From the NCBI RefSeq assembly GCF_003576645.1, contig NC_044930.1, positions 15,180,806-15,244,805 of the forward strand: a DNA stretch of 64,000 bases, read 5' to 3'. Position 1 is the stretch's first letter. Every line of letters starts with the position of its first letter. Source of the DNA: Ipomoea triloba (lineage: Eukaryota > Streptophyta > Magnoliopsida > Solanales > Convolvulaceae). This document shows, one piece after another, positions 23,826 through 33,705 of this stretch. Made by a program: the position numbers and the translations under genes. Under the pieces are notes generated by a model. It worked only from the letters and a program-made list of their open reading frames with translations, was not told the origin of the DNA and made no database searches.

Positions 23826-24062
23826 GGGGGGGGGGGGGTGTTGAGATATTTCTAAGATATTAATCAACATGTGCCTCTTGGTGTGTGTCTCTTGATGTTC
23901 CCCATGTGTCTCTTTGTTTTTCCATAACCATTGTATTTATTGTTTTATATTTTCAATATCTTCATGGCACTATATAAGCAGTGCTTGTATTAAGGTTTGA
24001 ACACAACAACAACACATCAGTTTTCCTCTTCTCTTTATCTGTATTCTACATGGTATTCTACA
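23825..24062 (+). repeat. Copia-1 polypurine tract and 3' LTR
   Basis: The purine tract is GA plus an expanded G run (23825-23838). The LTR proper is 23839-24050, matching 10774-10985 without gaps, with TATATAAG near 23971. After the normal terminus ATTCTACA there are 12 extra bases, TGGTATTCTACA (24051-24062), before the target copy AAAAC. Confidence 0.88.
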
Positions 24063-24067
24063 AAAAC

Positions 24068-24149
24068 CTTGCATAGAAAATGGAACCAAATAAATTCAAA
24101 AAGCTTAAATAATGCAACAACTACTACTTTGTCAACTCATGTGTTAATA
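24068..24149 (-). repeat. Copia-2 3' LTR, second part
   Basis: Matches 28883-28964 with one substitution. Together with 10644-10773 it rebuilds a 212-bp LTR. Confidence 0.88.
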
Positions 24150-24153
24150 CCCC

Positions 24154-24186
<33 letters not shown>

Positions 24187-24262
24187 NNNNNNNNNNNNNN
24201 NNNNNNNNNNNNNNNNNNNNNNNNNNNNNNNNNNNNNNAACCCCCCCCCCCCCCCCCCCCCC
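24150..24262 (-). other. Copia-2 polypurine tract with assembly gap
   Basis: On the minus strand a long G homopolymer (with GGGGAGGGG next to the LTR) sits where the Copia polypurine tract belongs. A 52-base N gap (24187-24238) lies within it, so its true length is unknown. Confidence 0.75.
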
Positions 24263-24849
24263 GAAGCTGGAGGGTAAATAGAATGAACACCCAGCTTGGA
24301 CATGAACATGGCAAACGAAGTAGGACCATGCGGTTTGGTGAAGATATCAGCAAGTTGATTAGCACTATCAACATACCATAACTTCTAGACGCCTTTCTGA
24401 ACACGCTCCCGGACAAAATGACAATCAATTTCTATATGCTTAGTGCCTTCATGAAAAACTGGATTAGTCGCTATAGCAAGTGCTGACTGACTATTAGAAT
24501 ACAAAACCGCAGTAGAGGTTAAAGTGATACCCAAGTCTGCTAACAAGAAAAGTAGCCACTGAATTTCACAGCTAGTAATAGCCAAAGTCCGATATTCGGC
24601 TTCAGAAGAAGACCGAGAAACTGTAACTTGTTTCTTTGATTTCAAGGAAACCAAAGATTCACCAAGAAAAATGCAAAAACTTGTAATAGACTTCCTACAG
24701 CGAGGACAGGCTGCCCAATCAGAATCAGAAAAACCCTTTATTTGTAATGAAGAACTAGCTGAATAAAAAACACCCTGACCTGGTGCTTTTTGGAGATATC
24801 GCAACACTATACTAATAGCTCGCATGTGCTCCTCAGTGGGTGTATCCAC
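24263..24849 (-). pseudogene. Copia-2 RNase H
   Basis: Minus strand reads SDSDWAACPRCRKSITSF, then SRSSSEAEYRTLAITSCEIQ and NSQSALAIATNPVFHEGTKH, the conserved Copia RNase H blocks. The acidic catalytic residues (D of SDSDWA, E of EAEYR, D before CHFVRE) can be seen. A stop near 24384 removes the usual C-terminal ADIFTK block. Confidence 0.88.
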
Positions 24850-26180
24850 AAACTGAGATAATTGCTATGTGATAAAAGTCAAATCGGGCCGCGTAATGGT
24901 TAAGTAAAGAAGTTTGCCAATTAATCTTCAGTAACCAGTAACATCAATGAGAGCTGGACTATCTGAATAGAGCACCTTTGTCGTTTCAAGCATGGGACTC
25001 TCAACAAGCTTGTTACCCAAAAAACAAACTTCATCAAGTAAGTTAAGAGCATACTTGCGTTGACAAAGATTTATGCCATGTGTACTTAGCTCCTTGTGAC
25101 TTCTAACCCCAAAAAATATTTCAAGGGACCAAGATCCATAATGCGAAATGCAGTGTGAAGATGTGATTTAACACACTGAATTTGACTCAAGTCCCCACTC
25201 ATAACCACAATATCATCGACATAAACTAATAATGCAATAAATCCACCGTCTTTCCCTTTAGTAAATAAAGAATGGTCTGCAGAAGCTTGCATGAAACCCA
25301 TATTCCTTAATTCTGAACTCAGTTTTTCATTCCATTGCCGATTCACTTGTTCCAAACCATACAAGGATTTGACCAGTCGACACACTTGCCCGGGCTTATT
25401 TGACTCGACCCCAGGTGGCAAAGTCATATACACTTCTTCATGGAGATCACCATGTAAAAAGGCGTTATTCACATTAAGTTGATGCAAATACCAACCTTTT
25501 ATAGCTGCGACAGCTAACAACACTCGAATAGTCGTGACCTTTGCAACAGGACTAAAGGTATTTAAATAGTCCAAGCCAAAAGTTTGAGTATAACCCTTTG
25601 CCACAAACCGAGCTTTGTACCGCTCTATAGAACCATCTGCAAGCAACTTGACTCGGTACACCCACTTACATCCAATGGGTTGTTTACTAGGTGGCAAATC
25701 AACCGCAACCCATGTGTTATTTGCTTCTAAGGCTTCCAATTCCTGCTTCATTGCCTCGCACCAGTTTGCATGTTTAATAGCCTCATAATAGCTACGTGGC
25801 TCCATAGCACAAGTTACTGACAAAATAAAATTCTTTTGTTTATTAGAAATACCATCATATCCAATAACTCTAGATAATTCATGTGGTGAACCTATCATCT
25901 GAACACAAGAATTTGAAGGAGGATTTTTTAACAGACTGCAATGGTAATCCTTAAGATAGCTTGGAGGCACCCAGTATCTATTCGATCGACGCAAGGGATG
26001 AACAACGGGCAGTAGTTGCTCTTGACTGATTTGATAATCCATTTGTGAATTCAATGCATGTTGCCCAGATGATTGCTCTTGACTAGGTAGACAATTCAGC
26101 TGTGAGCCTACATCATTTTGTCTAGGTGACTGTTCCTGATTGGTCTGAGGATGTAGTTGCATGCTGGATACACATTGCAT
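24850..26180 (-). pseudogene. Copia-2 reverse transcriptase and linker
   Basis: The 364-residue open frame 26180-25086 contains NTWVAVDLPPSKQPIGCKWV, ARFVAKGYTQTFGLDYLNTF and ALLVYVDDIVVMSG (intact YVDD), then LKYFLGLEVTRS. This is the best-preserved part of Copia-2. Downstream sequence to 24850 continues RT/RNase H connection but has stops. Confidence 0.9.
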
Positions 26181-26199
26181 AGGTGATGGGAACGCATTC

Positions 26200-27450
26200 T
26201 GGTCGCTGGGTTCTACATGGGATAATACCTCCTAATCACCATTAGCCAAAACATTATATCCACTAGACATATAGTCAAGGTCATCAGCAGCTTGTCTATC
26301 ACAAGAAACTGCAGAAGAGTTATCTGGCTTATGACAGTCATACAAATAACTTGTCCCATCTGTTGGCAAGGAAATGCAGAACTCTAGAGATTTTATGTTA
26401 CTGTCAGAAAAAGGAAAAATAGTCTCATGAAATAAAACATCTCTAGACATAAAAAATTTCTGTGTCTCTAGATCAAATAATTTGTAACCTTTAACACCTT
26501 GCTGAAAACCAAGAAAAACACAACGCCTCGTGCGAGGACAAAACTTCTTTCGCCCCTAGTTAAAGTACATGCAAACGCCAAACATCCAAAAACTCTGAGT
26601 ATTGAATAATTAGGAGCTTTGCGAAAAAGAACTTCAAATGGAGTTTTACCACCAATGACAGGGGATGGCAATCTATTAATTAAATATACTGCTTGAGAAA
26701 TACATTCTGCCCAAAACACCTCAGATAAGTTAGCTTGAAATCGCAAAGCTCGTGCAACACATAAAATATGTTGGTGCTTACGCTCTACCACACTATTTTG
26801 TTTCGGTGTTTTGACACAAGTTTTTTTTATGTTCAATTCTAAGAGAGTTATAGAAATCATCCATTTCGAATTCTTGCCCATTATCTGACCTTATACTCTT
26901 TACTCTAGTTTCAAATTGTGTCAAAACAAACTGACAAAAATCTTTTAACAATTGCCGTGCCTAACCCTTGCCTTGCATAAAAAAAACCCAAGTAGCCCGA
27001 CTAATCATCAATTATTGTTAAAAATAACGATGCGGAATGCACCCCAAATATCCACATGTATTAACTCAAAATATTTTTTAGTAAATGTAACACTAACAGG
27101 AAATGACAACTTCCTTTATTTGGCCAAATGACATACTTCACATGATAAATTTGGTTGGCAGCTTATTGTATCATCCAGACGACGAAGCCTTCTTATTTTC
27201 TAGGCCGAGGCATGTCCCAATCGGTAATGCCAAAAATCAAATGCAGTTGTAGACATAACATGGCTTTGTTCTACTTCAATAAACTGATAAAGCCCTCCTT
27301 TAACAAAACCAATCGTCTTCCGCATTGTTCCAATCTGTATCTCACAAAGGTTATCATAAAAACGCAAAGAACAACTCATAGTCTTTGTTAATCGACTCAC
27401 AGAAATCAAACAAAACCCAAACTTCGGCACACATAAAACACCATGTAGGA
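26200..27450 (-). pseudogene. Copia-2 integrase
   Basis: Minus-strand blocks: FDFWHYRLGHAS (about 27215), then [20 protein letters not shown] and [19 protein letters not shown] (26800-26680), then [20 protein letters not shown]. The stretch between about 26880 and 27200 is frameshifted. The core catalytic Glu region (NSVVERKH) is readable. Confidence 0.85.
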
Positions 27451-27463
27451 ATAATATCAGAAA

Positions 27464-28701
27464 TTAATTGTACTGAACCCATATGAGATACGGTGGCATA
27501 ATTTCCATTTGGTAATAAAACATGCATATCAGAAACTTCATGAAAATCCAAAAAAAAAAATCAACATTATTAACAATATAATGAGTGGCACCTGTATCAG
27601 TAATCCAACCAGGTGAACGATAACTGATAGGTTTCATACCATCAACTACTAGTGGCTTGAAGGATGCAACTAGTGCATTTGCCTTTGGTTGCGGTTCGCT
27701 TGCCTTTAGTTGTAGCTCACCTGAGGAGTCTATAAATCCACTTTCCAAAGGAGTATTGGCAACAAAACTATGCTGCTCACTTGTACCTGTGACCATGGCT
27801 GCCACCGATTTTTGTTCATTTGTACTCCCTGAGCGTTTGTTGTTCCTACCTTTCCAACGTGGCTAGTAACCGTGTAACTTATAGTAAGTGTTAACGGTAT
27901 GCCCAATAAAATTACAATGACGGCAAATCGGCTTCCCCCCGACTTGCGATAAGATGAACTGCCTTGCACACCTCTTGCAAGAAAGGCACTCTGCCCCATG
28001 GCCTCACCCTAACTAGTACACATGACCTCATGTTCTTGTTGTTGCACAAACACACATGCTTTTCCAATCATTGGGAGTGGTGTCATGAGCATGATTTGTG
28101 ATTTTACAAAAGAATAACACTCGTTCAATCCTCTAAGGAAGGTAGTAACTTGCTCCATATGGTGATGCTCCTTAATTTTATCAAGGCATCCACAATTACA
28201 CTTTGGATTGCATAGGCAAGAAGGCAATGGTCTAAGTGTAAGTAACTCATCCCATAAGAGTTTGAATTTTTTAAAATATTGACTAAGAGACTGCTCCCCC
28301 TGTTTAATGCTGAAAATTTCTTGTTGAATACTAGTGATTGTAAATATACGCAGTGAACTTTGGGCAATTTCAGGAACAACTGATCGTAAAAGCCACGAAA
28401 GGACCATGTTGTCCACCCTTTCCCACACTGTGTAATGAACTTCAACTTTGTTAGGAGCCTTAATGGTACCGTCTACAAACCCAAGCTTATTTTTAGATAG
28501 CAATGCCATCTTCACTGCACGACTCCATGCATGGTAGTTTTCACCGTCTAGTAGAGGCAAGACTAAAACTAAAGAGGAACTCTCCCCGGAGTGTAGATAA
28601 TAAGGACTAGTCGAGTCCGTTGCATCAATACACGTAGGAGCTGCAACTTGTAAGTTAACTTCTTGTTGTTGTTATGAAGTTTGGGAACGTGTGTCGGCCA
28701 T
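27464..28701 (-). pseudogene. Copia-2 gag and protease, broken
   Basis: The likely start ATG is 28701-28699, but codon 10 is TAA. The same frame then continues into gag: PLLDGENYHAWSRAVKMALL and LGFVDGTIKAP, with LSQYFKKFKLLWDEL downstream. The nucleocapsid region (about 27930) is frameshifted. The protease active site reads WITDTGATHYIV (about 27600). Confidence 0.86.
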
Positions 28702-28740
28702 TGGTTTTTAGGGTGTGGGAACAAGAAGCGGTTTTTAATG

Positions 28741-28751
28741 CTCTGATACCA
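28741..28751 (-). other. Copia-2 primer-binding site
   Basis: Minus strand TGGTATCAGAG lies directly against the 5' LTR end at 28752, complementary to initiator tRNA-Met. Confidence 0.88.
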
Positions 28752-28964
28752 TATTGGAATTTTACAGGACAAAAGATAGTGAAAAAAAAGAATCTCTATA
28801 TTAACATGAAGAGAAGAATTACATCCAAACATAAACAAAGCTGGACATATATACTTGTCCAACAAACAGAAACAACTAAAACCTTGCATAGAAAATGGAA
28901 CCAAATAAATTCAAAAAGCTAAAATAATGCAACAACTACTACTTTGTCAACTCATGTGTTAATA
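28752..28964 (-). repeat. Copia-2 5' LTR
   Basis: 213 bp, beginning TATTAACAC and ending CCAATA on the minus strand. The ends are TA...TA, not TG...CA. They are set by three independent borders: the primer site at one end, the target duplication CAATA at 28965-28969, and the purine-tract junction of the other LTR. Confidence 0.85.
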
Positions 28965-29420
28965 CAATATGCTCCACTTATATTCCTTATATTAGACATA
29001 CTTAATAAATCTCCACGTTGACGAATATGCCCTTTTGTAGAACATATGTTATCTATATCACCAGCAAAATCAGTATCCACATATCCCATGAGCACAGGCT
29101 CACTCTGTTAATTCCTAAATACAATACCATGCCCCATAGTGCCCCTTAAGTACAGGAAAATTCACGTAATTGCATCCTACTATTGCTTCCCAAGTTTAGA
29201 CATAAATTTACTAACTTGGCTAACAACATGAGCCAAATAAGATCAAGTACAAACCATCACATGTATTAAGAATCCAAATGCACTAGTGTATGAAACCTTT
29301 GACATATCTTCAATCTCACTAACTAGATGAGAGCTTATAATGATTGGCCAAAGGAGTGCTAACCAATTTTGACTTACCCATCCCAAACCTGTTAAGGACC
29401 TTCTTAATATAATTGATCGA
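28965..29420 (-). pseudogene. Copia-4 fragment: RT/RNase H end and start of 3' LTR
   Basis: Minus strand reads INYIKKVLNRFGMGKSKLVS and TPLANHYKLSSS (about 29400-29320), then RT/RNase H connection sequence with at least one stop, ending near DFAGDID. A purine-rich piece follows and then the proposed 3' LTR start (28998). The element is truncated at about 29420, where unrelated GC-rich sequence begins. It is the outermost, hence oldest, host of the nest. Confidence 0.75.
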
Positions 29421-29614
29421 TATATTGAGAGTGGGTTCGGGGCAACCCGATATGAAGAGACTGGTCAAGGAAACTCGAGCCAACCTCCGAGATTGGCCCC
29501 AAGGCCAACCTAAGCGGTTGTGGCCTCCTGCAGGCTGCACCAAAGGTTGGCCCCAATAGTTGACCTCGAGAACCCAAGGCCAACTCCAAAGTCGGCCTCG
29601 ACCCCCGAGGCTAA
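29421..29614. other. GC-rich unclassified repeat sequence
   Basis: GC-rich stretch with GGCC/GGCCTCGA words that truncates Copia-4 and leads into the 33-bp array. It shares vocabulary (GGCCGAGCC, GTGCTCGGCCTC) with 63300-63415. Probably part of an unidentified LTR element. Its open frames have no recognisable domain. Confidence 0.4.
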
Positions 29615-29740
29615 GCTCAGCGCTCAACCACAAATGGCCAAGGGTGAGCTCAGTGTTCGGCCTCAAGAGGCCAAGGTCGAGCTCAGTGCTTGGCCTCGAG
29701 CTGCCTAAGTCGTGCTCAGCACTTAGCCTCAGCGTCTAAA
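29615..29740. repeat. 33-bp tandem repeat, four units
   Basis: Units begin at 29615, 29648, 29681 and 29714, each starting GCTCAG(C/T)(G/A)(C/T)T and most continuing with GGCC. The period is exactly 33 bp, so the frame stays open through the array. Confidence 0.85.
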
Positions 29741-30064
29741 TTTAAACCGTAGAAATCAAGAGATCAATGGTTATGATTAAAATTCAACATACTAAATTTA
29801 TGCACATAATCAGTAATCTAAACCCCCCATAATATCAACTAATGGGCATATCTATCAAAACAAAATTATAAACTTTTGTCAAAATAGGTAAGTCAACAAC
29901 AAAATAAACATATTTTTATACATAACAAAATAAACTCATCTGTGAATGTCATCTTTTTTGTTTCTTCTATAATTTATTTATTTACATGTAGGTACACAAT
30001 TAAGCCTATTTTTCTACATAATAAAGACGAATGTGAATGTCTAACGGATGTGTGTGTATATATA
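29741..30064. other. AT-rich spacer
   Basis: No gene or recognisable element. Confidence 0.4.
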
Positions 30065-30760
30065 CAAATTTGTGTGCATTTAATGAATGAGTTCACAATT
30101 TGATCACAAACAAAACTCACACAAGTGCACACCTTTAAAACTCCATACAACGTGTAAGTGCACACATCAGAGCTCGTGTGTGCACATATGAACCTAAAGA
30201 CAAGAACAACAAACAACGACTTGACATAAATGAAGGCATGCACACTAACAAATTAGCAGTGCACACTATGTCTGATTCAGTGTACACTACAACCAACATA
30301 CTTGAATTAAATGTGCACACTGAAATAGAAGCGCACAACACTAAAATGGAGTACACACATATCGAATACCTTAGCCACAAATGCACACATTTACAGATGC
30401 ACACGAAAATAGAAGCGCACACACAATTTTGGAATGCACAGAACACTAAAATGGAGTGCAAACATATCGAATACCTTAGCCACAGATGCACACATTTACA
30501 TATGCACATAAATCTATACTAGAGTGCACACTAATGGAATATGAAATGCACATTATGGCATTGGAAGTACTCATGCATAACATCCACATATAATAATATC
30601 AGAATTCTAAATGCACATAAAATTACTAATTCAACCTTTCATAAATATATGTAAATAAATAATTCAAAAAATCTAAAAAAAAATCAAGACCATAAAAAAC
30701 CTAAGATCAAAGGCCCAAATTTATCCTTAGTTCTACATGTTGGAAGGGGTTTTCATATGA
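30065..30760. mobile_element. TGCACA-rich repeat element
   Basis: More than a dozen TGCACA or GCACAC words occur in 500 bp. A direct duplication of some 90-100 bp covers 30325-30410 and 30410-30510; both copies carry ATATCGAATACCTTAGCCAC. TA-rich tracts lie on both sides (30056-30064, 30756-30780). Its form (short motif iterated, TA borders, no gene) parallels elements A and B. Exact ends are uncertain. Confidence 0.5.
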
Positions 30761-30780
30761 TCATATATATACATATATAT

Positions 30781-30912
30781 ATTGTCCTCCGGTAAGAAGT
30801 GAGAACATGACCCTCCTGTAAAAAGTGAGGACCGATCTCTATCGTCCGTCAGGTTAATAAATTTTATAATTATTGAAAACTTTTAAGAGCGAAGTTCAAT
30901 TTATTAAACCCT
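30781..30912. mobile_element. Putative MITE next to (TA)n
   Basis: Starts TCCTCCGGTAAGAAGTGAGA immediately after a (TA)n tract. It contains a near-repeat TCCTGTAAAAAGTGAGGACC and ends near CCTCCCC before a TG-rich microsatellite. No coding sequence. Classification is tentative. Confidence 0.4.
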
Positions 30913-31014
30913 CCCCTGTATATGTGTATGTGTGTGTGTATTTTTATATTATGTATGTATGTATGTTCAAATGACTTTCATATTTTAGTAATCAATTCTA
31001 TTAAATGTGTAGTA

Positions 31015-31047
<33 letters not shown>

Positions 31048-31896
31048 TAATATTTAATTATAAAAATATAATATACATAAAATAAAAATCTGTAAAAATC
31101 ATATATGAATAATATTATATGATAATGTTTAGATTAAAATAAATAAACACTATTAAATATTAGTATCTGATTATAAAAACATCTATTATCTAAAAACATA
31201 ATAAGTGTGAATGAATGTTATACCCTTCATTTATGTCTATTTTTTTCGTTAATTTTTTTTTGTACATTATGTTATAAAAGTTGTACTTTACAATATATTA
31301 GACAAGCATATATCCATACCGTTATCTTTTCCACTATTGTTACCATGCACATGCATCCACTATATATTTTCTTATTTTCTTTAATAATAATAATATATGC
31401 ATATTATATATTGGAGTTATATGTTAGTTATTTTTTAAAATATAAATATAAAATTTATAAAAATATTTTACATTATTATTATTATTATTTACAATAATTG
31501 AAATATCAAAAATATAAATAAAGTACATTAAATACAATTAAAAAAATAGATACGGATAATATTGTTTGATTTTGTTTTTAGATTAATATGGAAAGTTATA
31601 TATAAAAAATAATATAAGTAAAGATATTGGACCTAATAGTAACAAATTATAAATTAGTTTCAATTGGACCTATATTAATTAATTACATTCATTGGACTTA
31701 ATATAATTAATTAAAAATTAATTTTTTTCCGAGATGATTCTACTTTATTAGTTAGTAGATTTTTAGAGGAAATCTATAATCAGTAGGCCGGGAAAACATT
31801 GCATTACAAATTAAAAGAAAGGGAACAGTTTTTTTGTAAATTAATTAATATTATTCTATTTAACAAAGTTTTACTATCTGTTCAATTTTCATTAGT
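30913..31896. other. AT-rich region with (AAT)n microsatellite
   Basis: Very AT-rich. (AAT)n at 31017-31046 and short TTA/AAT runs near 31385 and 31470. No gene. Open frames here are composition artefacts. Confidence 0.6.
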
Positions 31897-32063
31897 AGGT
31901 GCGCGTGATTTGTGTTTTAAGGTGTTTTGTTTGTGTGTTTAAGGTGTGTAGTTTGTGTACTTAAGGTGCACTATTGTAATGCTTAAGGTGCGTAACCGTA
32001 CAACTGCACAGTAACCCGTCCCCGCACCTGAACCCTTCCAAATATATATATATATATATATAT
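31897..32063. mobile_element. Truncated copy of element A with its (TA)n border
   Basis: Repeats TTTAAGGTGTG-type units and ends with CCGCACCTGAACCC, the same right end as the copy at 8206, followed by (TA)n (32042-32063). The left half is missing. Confidence 0.75.
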
Positions 32064-32129
32064 TAGGTTTTCAGCTTACGTTAGACTAATTCTAAGATCT
32101 CAAAACTGTCTTTTTTTATGTGATAATAA

Positions 32130-33705
32130 TGTTAGGAACATACTGTAATAGGTTTTGATGATACCAAATGTAATGTTCAATCCCCTAAGTCTCTATAGAT
32201 AGGAAATATATGTAAGTTCGACAAGTAAACTATGAGCGAAAATACAACCGGGTAATTGAGCTCAACTCGGAAAATATTTAAGCTTAAGGTGAACTTGTTT
32301 GAACATCTTAGAAGTTTCGTGTTGTAAGCTTATAGATAGATCAGAAGAAGGCACGAGACATCACTGGAGGAATAAGGGTCTGCGAGACATCAACTAAGTC
32401 TCGAGACATAAACAGAGTTCGAGAGATGGAATCCAATCTCTCGAAACATCAATCCAGTTCAAGACATGAGATCGAGACATCAATTTTTGGTCTCGAAAGA
32501 CTAGCACTTCTCCAATGAACTGAACGGCAATTAACACGCATAGACAAAGTAATCTAAGTTTGGAGAAATAGAATATCATGGAGATAAAATATTAAGGAGG
32601 TGCTGACAGAGTATTATGGGAAAATAAAACAACCGGAAGTGGATGCCACGTCAGAACTCTACAACCAACGGATAGAAGATGCACCAATCAGAGGTCGGTC
32701 TTATTCCCTAAAACGAGGATCAATGGGAATATAAAAATAGTAACTTTTACCAAAAGAAGTAAGTGGAGTATGGACTCAAGATAGTGGAATATGGGATATT
32801 CACTACAAGACAAAAGGTTCAAGTTACAAGACTACCACTCCATGAAACATGCTAAAAATATGCAAGTCCCATGATCGGCATGGGAGACAGATTTCAAACG
32901 GAATAATTTTCCCTCCAACAGAATTATTCCTCAACTCTCATATAGAAGGACGTGAAGACACAAATTGAATAAGGTTTTGAGAGGTTCGAAAAATTCAAGA
33001 TATCATAAGAGGTGTCTAGTTCAAACGTTCAAAAGTGCAAGTGCTTAATCTGGAATATCATACTTGATATTCATAATAGCGAGAAAACACATCTTAGTGT
33101 TTTGAGAGAGTTACAAAGCTTAAACTACTACACATCTAGAAGGTGACCGAAGCTGCACTACGAGGAAGATTATCCAACGAAAGCTTTTGGTCAGATTGGA
33201 GATTGTTACACTCAACCTGTGACAACCGGAACAACCTTGCTTTAGAGAAGGCAAGAAGAGGCGGAGTAACCTGGGAGCTGTCTTGTGAAGATCCTGAGGC
33301 TTGAGGCGGGCTTCGTGATCAAAGCTCAAGCGCTCGATATTGTACTAAAAAGGGAAGGTTTAGTGCAATCCTTCTAGGGAGTTTCTAGAAGAAGAGTGGA
33401 CGTAGGCGGGTTGGCCGAACCACTTAAAAATCTCTCTCGCATTTACTTTCTGTTTTTACCTCTCGCTAACTATCTCTCAAACTGCACAGCATATAACCAC
33501 ACCTCTCGAACTAACTCAAACTCGTGCAAATTAAAAGGGGATAACTTTTCCGCTGCGCATAAAACTTTGTTATCATCTTGTGAGGTATCGGACCTAAACA
33601 TCCTAAGTCCAATACACACGAGAGGTCGAAAAATATTTGCAAAAATCTTATACAAGTCTATTCACCCCCCCCCCTCTAGACTTGTACCCCATCCCCTTGG
33701 GACCA
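32130..33705 (+). repeat. SIRE-like element 5' LTR
   Basis: Starts TGTTAGGAACATACTG and ends near TTGGGACCA, five bases before the primer site. An upstream (U3-like) region at 32350-32490 holds about six units related to TCGAGACATCAA. A TATA-like ATATAAAAATAG is near 32729. A C homopolymer occurs near 33664-33674. Confidence 0.88.

Larger units (their letters stand above)
10774..24062 (+). mobile_element. Copia-1 retrotransposon, plus strand, split by Copia-3
   Basis: Complete Ty1/copia structure: 5' LTR, tRNA-Met-type primer site, gag, protease, integrase, RT and RNase H, a G-rich purine tract and 3' LTR. It is flanked by AAAAC at 10769-10773 and 24063-24067. Copia-3 (14185-22658) is inserted in the RT region. 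Removing it leaves about 4.8 kb, normal for Copia. Six substitutions and no gaps separate the two 212-bp LTRs. Coding regions contain several in-frame stops and frameshifts, so it is not autonomous. Confidence 0.9.
10644..28964 (-). mobile_element. Copia-2 retrotransposon, minus strand, split by Copia-1
   Basis: Full-length but dead Ty1/copia element whose 3' LTR is cut into 10644-10773 and 24068-24149 by Copia-1. The 5' LTR is 28752-28964. The target duplication CAATA lies on both outer sides (10639-10643, 28965-28969). LTRs are 212-213 bp and end TA...TA rather than TG...CA. Internal order on the minus strand is PBS, gag, protease, integrase, RT, RNase H, as in Copia. I count about five substitutions and one indel between the two LTRs. 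Confidence 0.85.

Noticed and set aside
28569..28904. A 111-residue minus-strand ORF next to the Copia-2 primer site
   Set aside because: It runs through LTR and primer site in a frame different from gag and shows no retroelement motif.
29319..29708. GC-rich ORFs on both strands as a possible gene
   Set aside because: Partly Copia-4 RT fused by chance to a 33-bp repeat array. No start context or domain.
30178..30522. His/Thr-rich ORFs on both strands in the TGCACA region
   Set aside because: Composition follows the repeated TGCACA word. No domain, and both strands are open equally.
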